Positions 6,646 through 14,879 are shown, numbered from the stretch's first letter. The stretch is DNA of 20,468 nt from Deltaproteobacteria bacterium UBA5329 (GCA_002408185.1 DHQV01000052.1:7167-27634), one strand, 5' to 3'. Numbers and translations are program-made. The notes: a model not told the origin generated them from the sequence alone.

Positions 6646-8001
6646 ATGATGGGCAGACTCTTTGGAACGGACGGGGTGCGCGGCGAAGCGAACCGTTATC
6701 CCATGAACGCTGAAATTGCTTTCACTATCGGGCAGGCAATGACCTATATCCTGAAGAAAACCCGCGACCGCCCAAGGATTGTGATCGGCAAAGATACTCG
6801 CATCTCCGGCTACATGCTTGAGGGTTCCCTTGAATCAGGGATAACGTCCATGGGAGGCAACCCGTACATGCTCGGCGTCCTGCCGACGCCTGGGATCGCC
6901 TTCATTGCCCAGAGCATGCGTGCCGACGCCGGGATAGTCATCTCTGCGTCCCATAACCCTTACCAAGACAACGGGATCAAGGTCTTCTCCGGCAACGGGT
7001 TCAAGCTTTTGGACGAGCAGGAAGACGCGATCGAGGAACTGATGATGAGTAATACCCTGCATAAGCTCGTCCCGCCTGTGCGCGACATGGGACAGGCATT
7101 TCGTCTCGATGACGTTCACGGACGCTATATTGTATTTCTCAAGAACAGTTTTCCCCGCGACCTTTCTATCGACGGAATGAAGATAGCCATAGACGCATCG
7201 AATGGCGCCACGTATAAGGTCGCCCCAGAAACCTTCTGGGAGCTTGGGGCCGATATCGATGTGATCCACAATAATCCCAACGGCATCAACATAAATGACA
7301 ACTGTGGTTCCCAACACACGCAGGACCTCAGGAAAAGGGTGCTCGAGACGGGCGCGTCCATCGGGATCGCATTCGACGGGGACGGCGACCGCCTGATCGC
7401 AGTTGACGAAACAGGCAGGGAAATAGCGGGAGACAGGATACTTCTCATATGCGCCAAAATGCTTGCAGACCAAGGCAAACTGAAGAATAACCTGGTTGTC
7501 GGCACGGTCATGAGCAATCTCGGCCTCCGCGTTGCCTGTGCGAAATACGGTTATACGTACCATGCAGCCAGGGTCGGCGACCGGTACATCCTTGAAGATA
7601 TGCTGCGGCTTGGCGGAGTCATCGGCGGCGAGGAATCGGGCCACACGATATTCCTCGACCACCACACAACGGGCGACGGCATTATCACGGCCCTGCAGCT
7701 CATTGCCTGCATGGTGAGGACTGGAAAGCGCCTTTCGGAACTTGCCAGCCTTATGGACATATATCCCCATAAATTGATCAATGTTAACGTCAAGCGTAAA
7801 CCGGACATATCGACGCTTCCGGAAGTGATGGCAATAATAGAATGCGTTGAAAGGGAACTCGGAGACGACGGCCGTGTTCTCGTCCGGTATTCCGGTACGC
7901 AAAACATGTGCCGGGTCATGGTGGAAGGCCCTACCGATGCGATAACGGAGAGTCATTGCACGGAGATCGCCAGGGTCATACAAAACATACTCGGTTCGTA
8001 A
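6646..8001 (+). CDS. glmM: Phosphoglucosamine mutase GlmM
   Basis: 451 residues, the standard length. It interconverts glucosamine-6-phosphate and glucosamine-1-phosphate, the step feeding UDP-GlcNAc for peptidoglycan and LPS. The N-terminal GRLFGTDGVRG is diagnostic of bacterial GlmM. The phosphoserine loop SASHNPYQDNG has its catalytic serine at residue 102. The metal-binding loop DGDGDR and the substrate-specificity loop GEESGH are intact, as is the C-terminal phosphate-binding RYSGTQNMCRVMVEG. Two adjacent ATGs (6646 and 6649) are possible starts; AGGAAACGGGG sits just upstream, and the second start would give the commonest family N-terminus. It has its own promoter and is not obviously in an operon with the downstream hydantoinase-like gene, which starts 168 bases later. 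Confidence 0.97.
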   Translation: MMGRLFGTDGVRGEANRYPMNAEIAFTIGQAMTYILKKTRDRPRIVIGKDTRISGYMLEGSLESGITSMGGNPYMLGVLPTPGIAFIAQSMRADAGIVISASHNPYQDNGIKVFSGNGFKLLDEQEDAIEELMMSNTLHKLVPPVRDMGQAFRLDDVHGRYIVFLKNSFPRDLSIDGMKIAIDASNGATYKVAPETFWELGADIDVIHNNPNGININDNCGSQHTQDLRKRVLETGASIGIAFDGDGDRLIAVDETGREIAGDRILLICAKMLADQGKLKNNLVVGTVMSNLGLRVACAKYGYTYHAARVGDRYILEDMLRLGGVIGGEESGHTIFLDHHTTGDGIITALQLIACMVRTGKRLSELASLMDIYPHKLINVNVKRKPDISTLPEVMAIIECVERELGDDGRVLVRYSGTQNMCRVMVEGPTDAITESHCTEIARVIQNILGS

Positions 8002-8048
8002 AAGCGAACAGGTAGTGGACCGATCAAGAAGAATGCCCGGTATCGAAA

Positions 8049-8186
8049 ATGAAACAGTCGCCCTTGTGCGTACCAGTTTACCCTGCACGGGGCCCGTTCA
8101 AATACGTGGTTGCCGTCAAGATACTCCAAATGATAAAAGATATGCACCTCTTTTATTCTGCGGAAGAACATGAAGAGTTCGAATGA
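8049..8186 (+). CDS. Possible small protein of 45 residues
   Basis: An ATG-initiated frame in the 168-base gap after glmM, ending inside the first codons of the hydantoinase-like gene. The peptide contains GPFKYVVAVKILQMIKDMH and an acidic tail ending EEHEEFE. Codon use (many C/G third positions) is similar to neighbouring genes, but no good ribosome site was seen and I do not recognise a family. A competing 46-codon frame starts at 8033. It may be a leader-type ORF whose translation couples to the next gene, or chance. Confidence 0.25.
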   Translation: MKQSPLCVPVYPARGPFKYVVAVKILQMIKDMHLFYSAEEHEEFE

Positions 8187-9897
8187 TGAAATACGACGGG
8201 TGAAAGGTATGAATAACGCATTAATTGGAATCGACGTCGGCGGAACGTATACCGACGGGGTCCTTTTTCGTGACGGGTTGATCCTGCACAGCGTGAAGCA
8301 CAGGACCGACGAGGATGATCTGAAGGGAACGTTGCTGCTCGTCCTCGATGACCTCCTTGTTCACGGACAGGCAAAGGATGTAAGGAGAGTGGTCCTCAGC
8401 ACGACGCTCGTCACAAATCTCCTTGCCAGCGGCCGGGGGGAGCGAACGGCGCTCATTTTACTTCCCGGGAAAGGACTGCCCTATTCAGCGTATGATTACA
8501 GCCCGGACACATATTTCCTGAAGGGCTGGATCGACTTCAGGGGCAGACAGATCGAGGCGCCCGATCCCGGGGAGATTGAGGACACCTTGGAGAAGATCCA
8601 TGGCTCAGGCATCGAGAGGGTGGCCATTGCTGGAAAATTCTCAAACCGCAACGACTCGCATGAAAAGACCCTGAAAAAAATGGCTCGGGACCTTTATCCT
8701 CACATGGATGTCTGTACAAGCAACGAGATTTCCGGAAGGCTCAATTTCCCACGGCGTGCCGTGACGTGTTATTACACGGCAATGACCATACGGGACTGGA
8801 ACCGTTTTGCCGATGAAATGGAGGCTGCGGTCAAGGCAAGAGCCCCGCATTGTGAACTCCATATATTGAAGGCGGATGGTGGAACCACGACACTCGCGGC
8901 AAGCCGCTTGCGTCCGTGCGAGACCGTTTTTTCCGGCCCCGCCGCGAGCACGATGGGTACTGTGGCTTTGAACCGGGAAGAGCTCAATGCCGTTTCGATC
9001 GATATCGGCGGGACCACGTCCGACATCAGTCTTCTTATCGAGGGAAAACCTTTGCACGCCTCGCAGGGGGCGCTCATTGCCGGACATCTGACGCATATAA
9101 ATTCATTTGCTGTGAGTTCCATAGCCCTTGGCGGAGACAGCGCCGTTTATGCCAGGGACGGAAAGCTTGAAATAGGCCCGATGAGGCTTGGCCCCGCTGC
9201 CTGTTTCGGGGGTGAAGTCCCCACTGTGACGGATGCTTTCAATATCATGAACCAACTCGGCCTCGGAAATCCCGAGGCATCGCACGTGACGCTCAATGCC
9301 GTCGCGGCGGCGCTTGGGGTGCCGCTCGACGGCCTGTGCCGGAGTGTCGCCGACCAGGTGTCTGAAAGGCTCGAAAAAAGCATAGAAGATATGTTCAGGC
9401 ACTGGGAGAACGAACCGGCGTACAAGGTGTGGGAGGTCGTCAACGCGAGAAAATTCAACCTGCACCAAGTGATAGGGATAGGTGCAGCTGCCCCGACCAT
9501 CGTGCCGGTGCTTGCCGAAAGAATGAAGGTTCCGCATTTTCTACACCGCCTGTCTCCCGTCGCCAATGCGCTCGGCGCCGCGGTAGCGCGGCCTACGGTG
9601 GCCGTGGAACTCCATGTCGATACGGGGCGCGAGATGTATTCCGCTTCGCCCGGGGGTTTGAGCGGAAAGGTGAACAAACGTAATTACCAGCTAAAGAATG
9701 CCGAGGAGCTTGCCAGGGATTGTCTCAAACAGGTTTGCGCCGACAGGGGACTTTCGGATTATGCCGATGACGCTCAGATCTACAGTGTGGAACAATTCAA
9801 TGTTATCCGGGGCTGGGAACAGGAAGGAAAATTGTTTGATATAGGGATACAGATATCACCCGGGCTCATTCACGAATACAAGGGGGTGGAAAATTGA
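8170..9897 (+). CDS. Hydantoinase/oxoprolinase family protein (HyuA-like)
   Basis: 575 residues. Residues about 19-30 (LIGIDVGGTYTDG) are the N-terminal HydantA_N phosphate-binding signature, followed by LSTTLVTNLLASGRG. Residues 277-285 (IDIGGTTSD) are the second ASKHA-like signature of the hydantoinase A/oxoprolinase core domain. Related enzymes are ATP-dependent amidohydrolases (5-oxoprolinase, N-methylhydantoinase, acetone or acetophenone carboxylase subunits) and normally need a HyuB partner; no HyuB is encoded here, so the reaction is unknown. The protein is shorter than HyuA (~680) and lacks the usual extended C-terminus. Start is uncertain: ATG 8170 has GGAAG upstream, while ATG 8209 gives the more typical N-terminus. 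The stop overlaps the TTG start of the HDAC-like gene, so the two are likely co-translated. Confidence 0.82.
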   Translation: MKSSNDEIRRVKGMNNALIGIDVGGTYTDGVLFRDGLILHSVKHRTDEDDLKGTLLLVLDDLLVHGQAKDVRRVVLSTTLVTNLLASGRGERTALILLPGKGLPYSAYDYSPDTYFLKGWIDFRGRQIEAPDPGEIEDTLEKIHGSGIERVAIAGKFSNRNDSHEKTLKKMARDLYPHMDVCTSNEISGRLNFPRRAVTCYYTAMTIRDWNRFADEMEAAVKARAPHCELHILKADGGTTTLAASRLRPCETVFSGPAASTMGTVALNREELNAVSIDIGGTTSDISLLIEGKPLHASQGALIAGHLTHINSFAVSSIALGGDSAVYARDGKLEIGPMRLGPAACFGGEVPTVTDAFNIMNQLGLGNPEASHVTLNAVAAALGVPLDGLCRSVADQVSERLEKSIEDMFRHWENEPAYKVWEVVNARKFNLHQVIGIGAAAPTIVPVLAERMKVPHFLHRLSPVANALGAAVARPTVAVELHVDTGREMYSASPGGLSGKVNKRNYQLKNAEELARDCLKQVCADRGLSDYADDAQIYSVEQFNVIRGWEQEGKLFDIGIQISPGLIHEYKGVEN

Positions 9898-11258
9898 AGA
9901 CAACAGGAGTGATATTTTTCCCCGCCTTTGACTGGGCCATAAGCCCTACCCATCCCGAAAGGGAAGAGCGGCTTCTCTATACGAGGGACCAGCTCTTTGA
10001 AGAAGGCATCATGGACATGCCCTGCGTAACGGAATATCATCCCCGGCTTGCAACGGAAAAAGATGTCTCACGCGCTCATTTTTGCATCCCCGATATAGAA
10101 AGCCGCGTCACGACGGCCCACATGGTATCGGCGGGCTGTGCCCTTGTCATGGCCGATGCGTTCATGAACAGAGAGGTCGATAACGCCTTTGCCATCATCC
10201 GGCCTCCCGGTCATCACGCGATGACGGTCGTCCATGGCAACAGGGGGTTCTGCGATATCAACAACGAAGCGGTCATGGTCGAATATTTGCGCCGCACGTA
10301 CGGGGTGAAAAGGCTCGCCGTCGTGGATACGGACGTCCATCATGGGGATGGAAGCCAGGAAATTTTCTGGCATGATCCAGATGTCCTTTTCATATCGTTC
10401 CACCAGGACGGCCGGACACTCTACCCGGGGTCGGGTTTTATTGACGAGCTTGGCGGCCCACTCGCATACGGGACCACGATAAACATACCAATGGCGCCGA
10501 GGACGACGGACGAAGGCATTCACTATATTATGGACAATCTCGTCCTGCCGATGCTCGACGAGTTCAAGCCTGAGATCATCATAAACTCCGCTGGACAGGA
10601 CAATCATTACAGCGACCCGCTTGCCAATATGAGTTTCACGGCACAGGGTTATGCCATTCTCAATCAGAAGCTAAAGCCCGATATTGCCGTGCTGGAGGGC
10701 GGGTATTCGATAGAAACCGCATTGCCATATGTCAATATGGGGATCATCATGGCAATGGCCGGGATAGATTTTTCAAATCTGCGCGAACCGGATTACGATC
10801 CGTCGCGTTTTAAGGAATCCATAAAAAACTGGACGTATATCAAGTCTCTCGTCGACCATCAACTTTCTGTTTTTCGAGGAAGGGAGGCCGTGGTCGAAAA
10901 GAACCGCAAACAAGACAGGGAATTTTACGGCAGTTCCCGGAGCATATTTTACGATACGGAATATCTCCAGGAAGAACAGCGCCTCAATCTCAGACTGTGC
11001 CCCACGTGCTGCGGCTACCGTCATATATCCTCCGGGTGCGCGCACCGCAGCGGGAGGAACTATTCCGTCGAATGCATAGCAATTCCTGCCGCCTGCTGCC
11101 CGGACTGTCTATCCCGGGGCTTGACCGAATACGATTCTTTAAAAAAGAAGAAAAGTGGTGACCATGTCTATCTCCAGGACAGGATAAATGACGATTACCG
11201 AACGTTCGTGACGAAGACGGGGGAGGAGACGGTCGTCTCGGGAAAAAGTGAGGAGTGA
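9894..11258 (+). CDS. Histone deacetylase family protein with Cys-rich C-terminal extension
   Basis: 454 residues, about 100 longer than simple AcuC-type enzymes. The HDAC catalytic domain is intact: RPPGHH (103-108, H107/H108), DTDVHHGDG (145-153, zinc ligands D147 and H149), SAGQDNHYSDPLANM (second zinc aspartate around 236) and the GGY catalytic tyrosine loop (269-271). Bacterial members deacetylate acetylpolyamines, acetylated proteins or unknown small amides. Residues 369-405 form a Cys-rich tail: CPTCC, C382, H384, C394, then CCPDC (401-405), suggesting a zinc ribbon. TTG start overlapping the upstream stop (TTGA) is supported by GGGGGTGG about seven bases upstream. Pairing with a hydantoinase/oxoprolinase-like ATPase suggests both act on a common amide or acyl-amino substrate, which is inference. 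Confidence 0.85.
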   Translation: MKTTGVIFFPAFDWAISPTHPEREERLLYTRDQLFEEGIMDMPCVTEYHPRLATEKDVSRAHFCIPDIESRVTTAHMVSAGCALVMADAFMNREVDNAFAIIRPPGHHAMTVVHGNRGFCDINNEAVMVEYLRRTYGVKRLAVVDTDVHHGDGSQEIFWHDPDVLFISFHQDGRTLYPGSGFIDELGGPLAYGTTINIPMAPRTTDEGIHYIMDNLVLPMLDEFKPEIIINSAGQDNHYSDPLANMSFTAQGYAILNQKLKPDIAVLEGGYSIETALPYVNMGIIMAMAGIDFSNLREPDYDPSRFKESIKNWTYIKSLVDHQLSVFRGREAVVEKNRKQDREFYGSSRSIFYDTEYLQEEQRLNLRLCPTCCGYRHISSGCAHRSGRNYSVECIAIPAACCPDCLSRGLTEYDSLKKKKSGDHVYLQDRINDDYRTFVTKTGEETVVSGKSEE

Positions 11259-11270
11259 GTTCACTCCTCA
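11249..11270. repeat. Perfect 10-bp inverted repeat over the deacetylase stop codon
   Basis: TGAGGAGTGA (11249-11258) and TCACTCCTCA (11261-11270) are perfect complements around GT. The left arm ends with the gene's TGA stop. There is no T-run after it, so it may be a 3'-end stabiliser or factor-dependent terminator rather than a classical intrinsic terminator. Confidence 0.6.
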
Positions 11271-11306
11271 GTCGTTACTTTGCACTTCTTACATTCCTTG
11301 GAACTG

Positions 11307-11335
11307 TTGACAAAAACGCAACTTTTCCTGATAAT
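11307..11335 (+). promoter_or_regulatory. Near-consensus sigma-70 promoter for the aminotransferase gene
   Basis: TTGACA (11307-11312), 17-base spacer, GATAAT (11330-11335). Eleven of twelve consensus bases with optimal spacing, about 49 bases before the ATG. Confidence 0.75.
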
Positions 11336-11383
11336 TAGGAACCGGAAGAGTGCCGAAAAGGAATTATAGGAAAAGATAGACAT

Positions 11384-12601
11384 ATGCGCAAGATCGTCAA
11401 GTCGAACAAAATGGAGAACATCTGCTACGAGATCCGTGGCCCGCTCCTCAAAGAAGCGAAGCGGCTCGAAGATGAGGGATACTCAATAATAAAGCTCAAT
11501 AGCGGGAATCCCCCTCTTTTTGGGCTTTATGCTCCGGATGAGATCATCCGCGATATCGTTCTGAATATAAAGTCGGCCCAGGCCTACGGCGATTCAAAGG
11601 GCCTTTTCTCGGCGCGCAAAGCGATCATGCAGCAATGCCAGCTCACCGGGATCGAGGGAGTCGAGATCGAGGACATTTACATTGGGAATGGTGTTTCGGA
11701 GATGATCGTTATGGCCATGCAGGGCCTTCTCAATAACGGGGATGAGATGCTTATCCCTACCCCTGACTATCCTTTATGGACGGCTGCGGTGACCCTGTCC
11801 GGCGGCAAGGCGGTCCATTATATCTGTGACGAGTCGTCGGGATGGGTCCCCGATATCAAGAACATGGAGTCGCAAATATCGCGGAGGACACGGGGTATCG
11901 TCCTCATCAATCCGAACAACCCGACGGGCGCGGTATACCCGCTCGAGATCCTCGAGAAGATAATGAAAATGGCCTTCGAGCATGATCTGATCGTGTTTGC
12001 CGATGAGATATACGACCAGATCCTTTATGACGATGCGAAGCATTACCCCTTCGCCTCGCTCACCAACGATCTTTTTATCGTGACCTTCAACGGGCTTTCA
12101 AAGTCCCACCGCATACCCGGCATACGTGCGGGCTGGATGATAGTGAGCGGGAAAAAAGGGTATGCGAAAGACTATATCGAGGAAGGTCTCGATACATTGT
12201 CGAATATGAGATTGTGCGGCAATATGGCCGGTCAGCTCGCTATCCAGACGGCCCTCGGTGGGTACCAGAGTTTAAGGGAGATGATCATTCCGGGCGGGCG
12301 GCTGTATGAACAGAGAAATGCGGCCTACGAGGGCTTCCGTTCGATACCCGGGATCACGTGCGTGAAGCCAATGGGTGCGCTTTACCTGTTTCCCAGGATC
12401 GATACAAAAAAATACAACATTCATGACGATCAGAAATTCCTTCTAGATTTCCTCACAGAGAAAAAGGTCCTCATGGTGCAGGGCACAGGCTTCAACTGGC
12501 CGCGCCCCGACCACTTCCGCGTCGTTTTCCTGCCGAGCGTCGAAGAGATAGAGTCCGTAGCGGAGAGGATGGCCGATTTTCTCAAAGAGTATTCGCAATG
12601 A
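11384..12601 (+). CDS. PLP-dependent aminotransferase, AlaA (alanine transaminase)-like
   Basis: 405 residues, class I/II fold-type I aminotransferase. The N-terminus KSNKMENICYEIRGPLLKEAKRLE and the SAQAYGDSKGLFSARKAIM segment closely resemble E. coli AlaA, the glutamate-pyruvate aminotransferase. PLP-site features are present: NPNNPTG substrate/cofactor loop, DEIYDQI, the Schiff-base lysine K240 in NGLSKSHR, and the arginine of GIRAGW. The likely reaction is pyruvate + glutamate to alanine + 2-oxoglutarate, though related broad-specificity enzymes exist. ATG 11384 follows AGGAAAAG at slightly long spacing. It has its own strong promoter and is convergent with the Mur-ligase fusion gene, so it is monocistronic. 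Confidence 0.88.
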   Translation: MRKIVKSNKMENICYEIRGPLLKEAKRLEDEGYSIIKLNSGNPPLFGLYAPDEIIRDIVLNIKSAQAYGDSKGLFSARKAIMQQCQLTGIEGVEIEDIYIGNGVSEMIVMAMQGLLNNGDEMLIPTPDYPLWTAAVTLSGGKAVHYICDESSGWVPDIKNMESQISRRTRGIVLINPNNPTGAVYPLEILEKIMKMAFEHDLIVFADEIYDQILYDDAKHYPFASLTNDLFIVTFNGLSKSHRIPGIRAGWMIVSGKKGYAKDYIEEGLDTLSNMRLCGNMAGQLAIQTALGGYQSLREMIIPGGRLYEQRNAAYEGFRSIPGITCVKPMGALYLFPRIDTKKYNIHDDQKFLLDFLTEKKVLMVQGTGFNWPRPDHFRVVFLPSVEEIESVAERMADFLKEYSQ

Positions 12602-12604
12602 GAT

Positions 12605-12676
12605 CGGAAGTCGTGAGTCTTGACTAGTGCAAGTGATTTTTTTCAAACCTTACGACTGACGACTAACGACTTACGG
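12605..12676. repeat. Heptamer repeat with inverted copy between convergent genes
   Basis: The right arm 12649-12676 reads as heptamers TTACGAC, TGACGAC, TAACGAC, TTACGGT. The left arm (GGAAGTCGTGAGTC, from 12606) is approximately its inverse complement, so the region can fold into a long imperfect hairpin between the two 3' ends. The stop codon of the minus-strand gene lies inside the right arm. Confidence 0.55.
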
Positions 12677-14584
12677 TTTTTCTCCCCCGAACATATCAAT
12701 TATCCTCTGGACGAGGCCGGGCAGGGAGGGGTCGCGGGCGCCCATGACGATGACGGCGTCTCCCTGGCGGGCCCTTGAACCTATTCTGTCGACAAGTTCA
12801 TCCCGGTCTTTCACTGCTTCGGCATGGAAAGGGACTTTTCCGAGGCCGTCGGTGATGTCCTCGGATGCGATGTCTTTTTGCGCAGTGCCGCCGGCATAGT
12901 AGATCGGCAGGAGATAAAGTTCATCTCGAGGGCGGAATATCTTTTGAAATGACGCGATGTATTCATCTTTGAGAAATCGCGTCGGGCCGAAGCCATGGGG
13001 CTGGTATATGGCGATGAGCCTTTCGGAGATACCGCGGGCGGCACTGATCGCGGCGGTGATCTTTGCCGGGTTATGGGCAAAATCATCGACAATACAGACC
13101 CCCCGGGCGGTGTTGACCATCGCGAACCGGCGCGCCACCCCGGCAAAATTCCTGACGGCACGGGCAAGCGCCTCGCCATCACACCCGAGGTATTCGCAGA
13201 CGCACAGGGCGGCCCTGAGATTTTCGAGGTTATGCTCTCCCGGAACGGGCAGTTCAAATTCTCTCCCGCTACGTACGAGCCGGACCGATGTCTTGAGGGG
13301 CTCTTCCCGGTCGGTGCGCCATTTTACAGACCCGTCCCTGCCGAAGCGTACGGTTGCCGGAAGAGAGGCAAGTATGGGGTCGTCGCCGTTCGTCGCGGCC
13401 CATGATGAGCGTGCAATGAGCCCGGCAAAGAGCGCTGTGATCTCCTCTATCGTTTTATGGTCCTTGGAAACATTGAGGACAACGGATATGTCCGGCGAAT
13501 ACTTTGCAAGGGTGCCGTCGCTTTCGTCCGCTTCGACGACAAGGATGTCCGACCCGCCGGAAAAGGCATTGCCGATAAGGCCGTTCCTTTCGAGCCGGAT
13601 AAGGGGCGCCCCGCTGATAAGCGACGGCGATTTCCCGCAGGCATCGAGCAATTCGAAGATCATAGCAGTGACCGTTGACTTGCCGCTGGTCCCGGCAACG
13701 GCGACCGTCCTTTTTGACCCTATGATATGTGCGAGCAGGTCGGAACGATGGATGACCGGGATGCCAAGCGCGCGCGCGACGGTGATATCGGGATTTGTTT
13801 CTTCAATTGCGGTCGATATGCACAGGACATCCGTATCCCGGGTGACACCGGTACCGTCCTGGCCCGTTATTACGCAGCCAAGCCCTTCCAGCAGCTTTCT
13901 CATTTCCGCTGTGTCGGGACTGCCGACGAGGCGGTCGGAGCCGGAGACGCCCATGCCGCAGAACCTTAAGAACTGGGCGAGAGCGCTCATTCCAGTACCG
14001 AAGATGCCGGTGAAATGGAAATTGCGCAACGGGATTTCATTCACCACCATCGCTGGAGGGTCTATGTAGAGGATGGTGCCTTCCCGGACCATCTCGAACA
14101 ATGCCACTATATCTGTATTGCGCATGCAGATGCAGCCGTGCGAAAACGGGGTCCCGACATCCTGTTCGCGATTTGTCCCGTGTATATAGACATACCGTTC
14201 ATATGTATCGACCCCTGCACCTTTGTTAACGCCCGGTTCGAGCCCTTCGAGGCGAAGGATCCGGGTCAGTATCATATTTTCTTCGTTAGATGAATGGTCC
14301 CAATCGTTACCGGTGTCTTCGCGGTCTCTGAAGACGCGGCCGACTGGTGCGCCGGAGCCTATCTTTTCGCATATGCGATGGATACCGGGAGGGGTTTTGA
14401 GCGAGTCTTCCCTGATACCGACCCCAAGGTGTGATGATGATGCCGGGTAAACCGCGACTACCCGGTCGCCGGTGCACAGGTAAAGTTTCTGCCCGGCGAT
14501 CGATGCGATCAGGAATCGATCATCCGGTCCAGCGAGATACTGCGTTATCCTTTTGTATATCTGACGTAATCGAGGACTTTCCAT
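12671..14584 (-). CDS. Fusion of L,D-transpeptidase (YkuD) domain and MurC/Mpl-like Mur ligase
   Basis: 637 residues in one frame. Residues about 22-177 form a YkuD L,D-transpeptidase: IASIAGQKLYLC, TPPGIH, the upstream histidine in HGTNRE (135-140) and the catalytic SHGC with C151. The usual next Arg of SHGCIRM is Cys153 here. Residues about 187-637 form a complete Mur ligase: FTGIFGTGMSALA (Rossmann-like N domain), P-loop AGTSGKST (297-304), VVEADESDG, VLNVSKDHK, HNLENLRAA and DDFAHNPAKI. The ligase part is nearest MurC/Mpl, which attach L-Ala or a recycled murein tripeptide to UDP-MurNAc; the exact substrate is unclear. No signal peptide is present, so the transpeptidase domain would be cytoplasmic unless another export route exists. 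Start at 14584 follows GAAAAGG at five bases. Confidence 0.85.
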   Translation of the reverse strand: MESPRLRQIYKRITQYLAGPDDRFLIASIAGQKLYLCTGDRVVAVYPASSSHLGVGIREDSLKTPPGIHRICEKIGSGAPVGRVFRDREDTGNDWDHSSNEENMILTRILRLEGLEPGVNKGAGVDTYERYVYIHGTNREQDVGTPFSHGCICMRNTDIVALFEMVREGTILYIDPPAMVVNEIPLRNFHFTGIFGTGMSALAQFLRFCGMGVSGSDRLVGSPDTAEMRKLLEGLGCVITGQDGTGVTRDTDVLCISTAIEETNPDITVARALGIPVIHRSDLLAHIIGSKRTVAVAGTSGKSTVTAMIFELLDACGKSPSLISGAPLIRLERNGLIGNAFSGGSDILVVEADESDGTLAKYSPDISVVLNVSKDHKTIEEITALFAGLIARSSWAATNGDDPILASLPATVRFGRDGSVKWRTDREEPLKTSVRLVRSGREFELPVPGEHNLENLRAALCVCEYLGCDGEALARAVRNFAGVARRFAMVNTARGVCIVDDFAHNPAKITAAISAARGISERLIAIYQPHGFGPTRFLKDEYIASFQKIFRPRDELYLLPIYYAGGTAQKDIASEDITDGLGKVPFHAEAVKDRDELVDRIGSRARQGDAVIVMGARDPSLPGLVQRIIDMFGGEKP

Positions 14585-14679
14585 GCGGGCCTTTTCAATA
14601 TCCGGGTTTTATGTAAGCATCTATTCATTACATCGCTCTGTCAAGGATTTCAAGAAAATTACAGCGAACATCAGCCTGA

Positions 14680-14879
14680 AATTATAAGAGTGGTCATTCA
14701 AGGTTAATCTTTGACGCCATAAGGACGGCAAGCTGCCCCGCGAAGAACACATGGACAGGATGAAGGAAATGGCGAGATCAATGGATATTGATGGTGACGG
14801 GGTGATAACCATCGAGGAATACTTCACATCCTGTCCGAGCGTAGATGATGGCGCACGCGCGAAGAAACCCGTGACCTGA
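14680..14879 (+). pseudogene. Frameshifted remnant of a small EF-hand protein
   Basis: The frame ending at the TGA at 14877-14879 encodes a perfect EF-hand loop DIDGDGVITIEE followed by YFTSCPS. Just upstream, FDA in one frame joins KDGKLPREE in another around 14717-14720; adding a single base there would read DANKDGKLPREE, a second perfect calcium loop. A one-base deletion in a two-EF-hand protein is the simplest explanation. No start codon or signal peptide could be traced upstream of 14680, so the 5' part is also decayed or shifted. An ATG at 14751 could still make a 42-residue single-hand peptide. No neighbouring gene has an obvious calcium link. Confidence 0.6.

Noticed and set aside
7994..8009. 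GTTCG/CGAAC hairpin at the end of glmM as terminator
   Set aside because: Stem is only five base pairs and has no T-run.
6835..8088. Long open frame on the minus strand opposite glmM
   Set aside because: It is antisense to an unmistakable glmM and has no recognisable motif; GC-rich third positions produce such shadow frames.
12957..14069. 370-codon plus-strand frame opposite the Mur ligase fusion
   Set aside because: Antisense to a protein with clear L,D-transpeptidase and Mur ligase motifs.
14585..14645. TTGACA on the minus strand (about 14639-14644) as promoter for the Mur ligase fusion
   Set aside because: The -35 box is perfect, but no acceptable -10 box was found at 16-18 bases.
14621..14827. 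68-codon minus-strand frame in the aro upstream region
   Set aside because: It is the reverse of the EF-hand coding remnant, whose two calcium loops are far better evidence for the plus strand.
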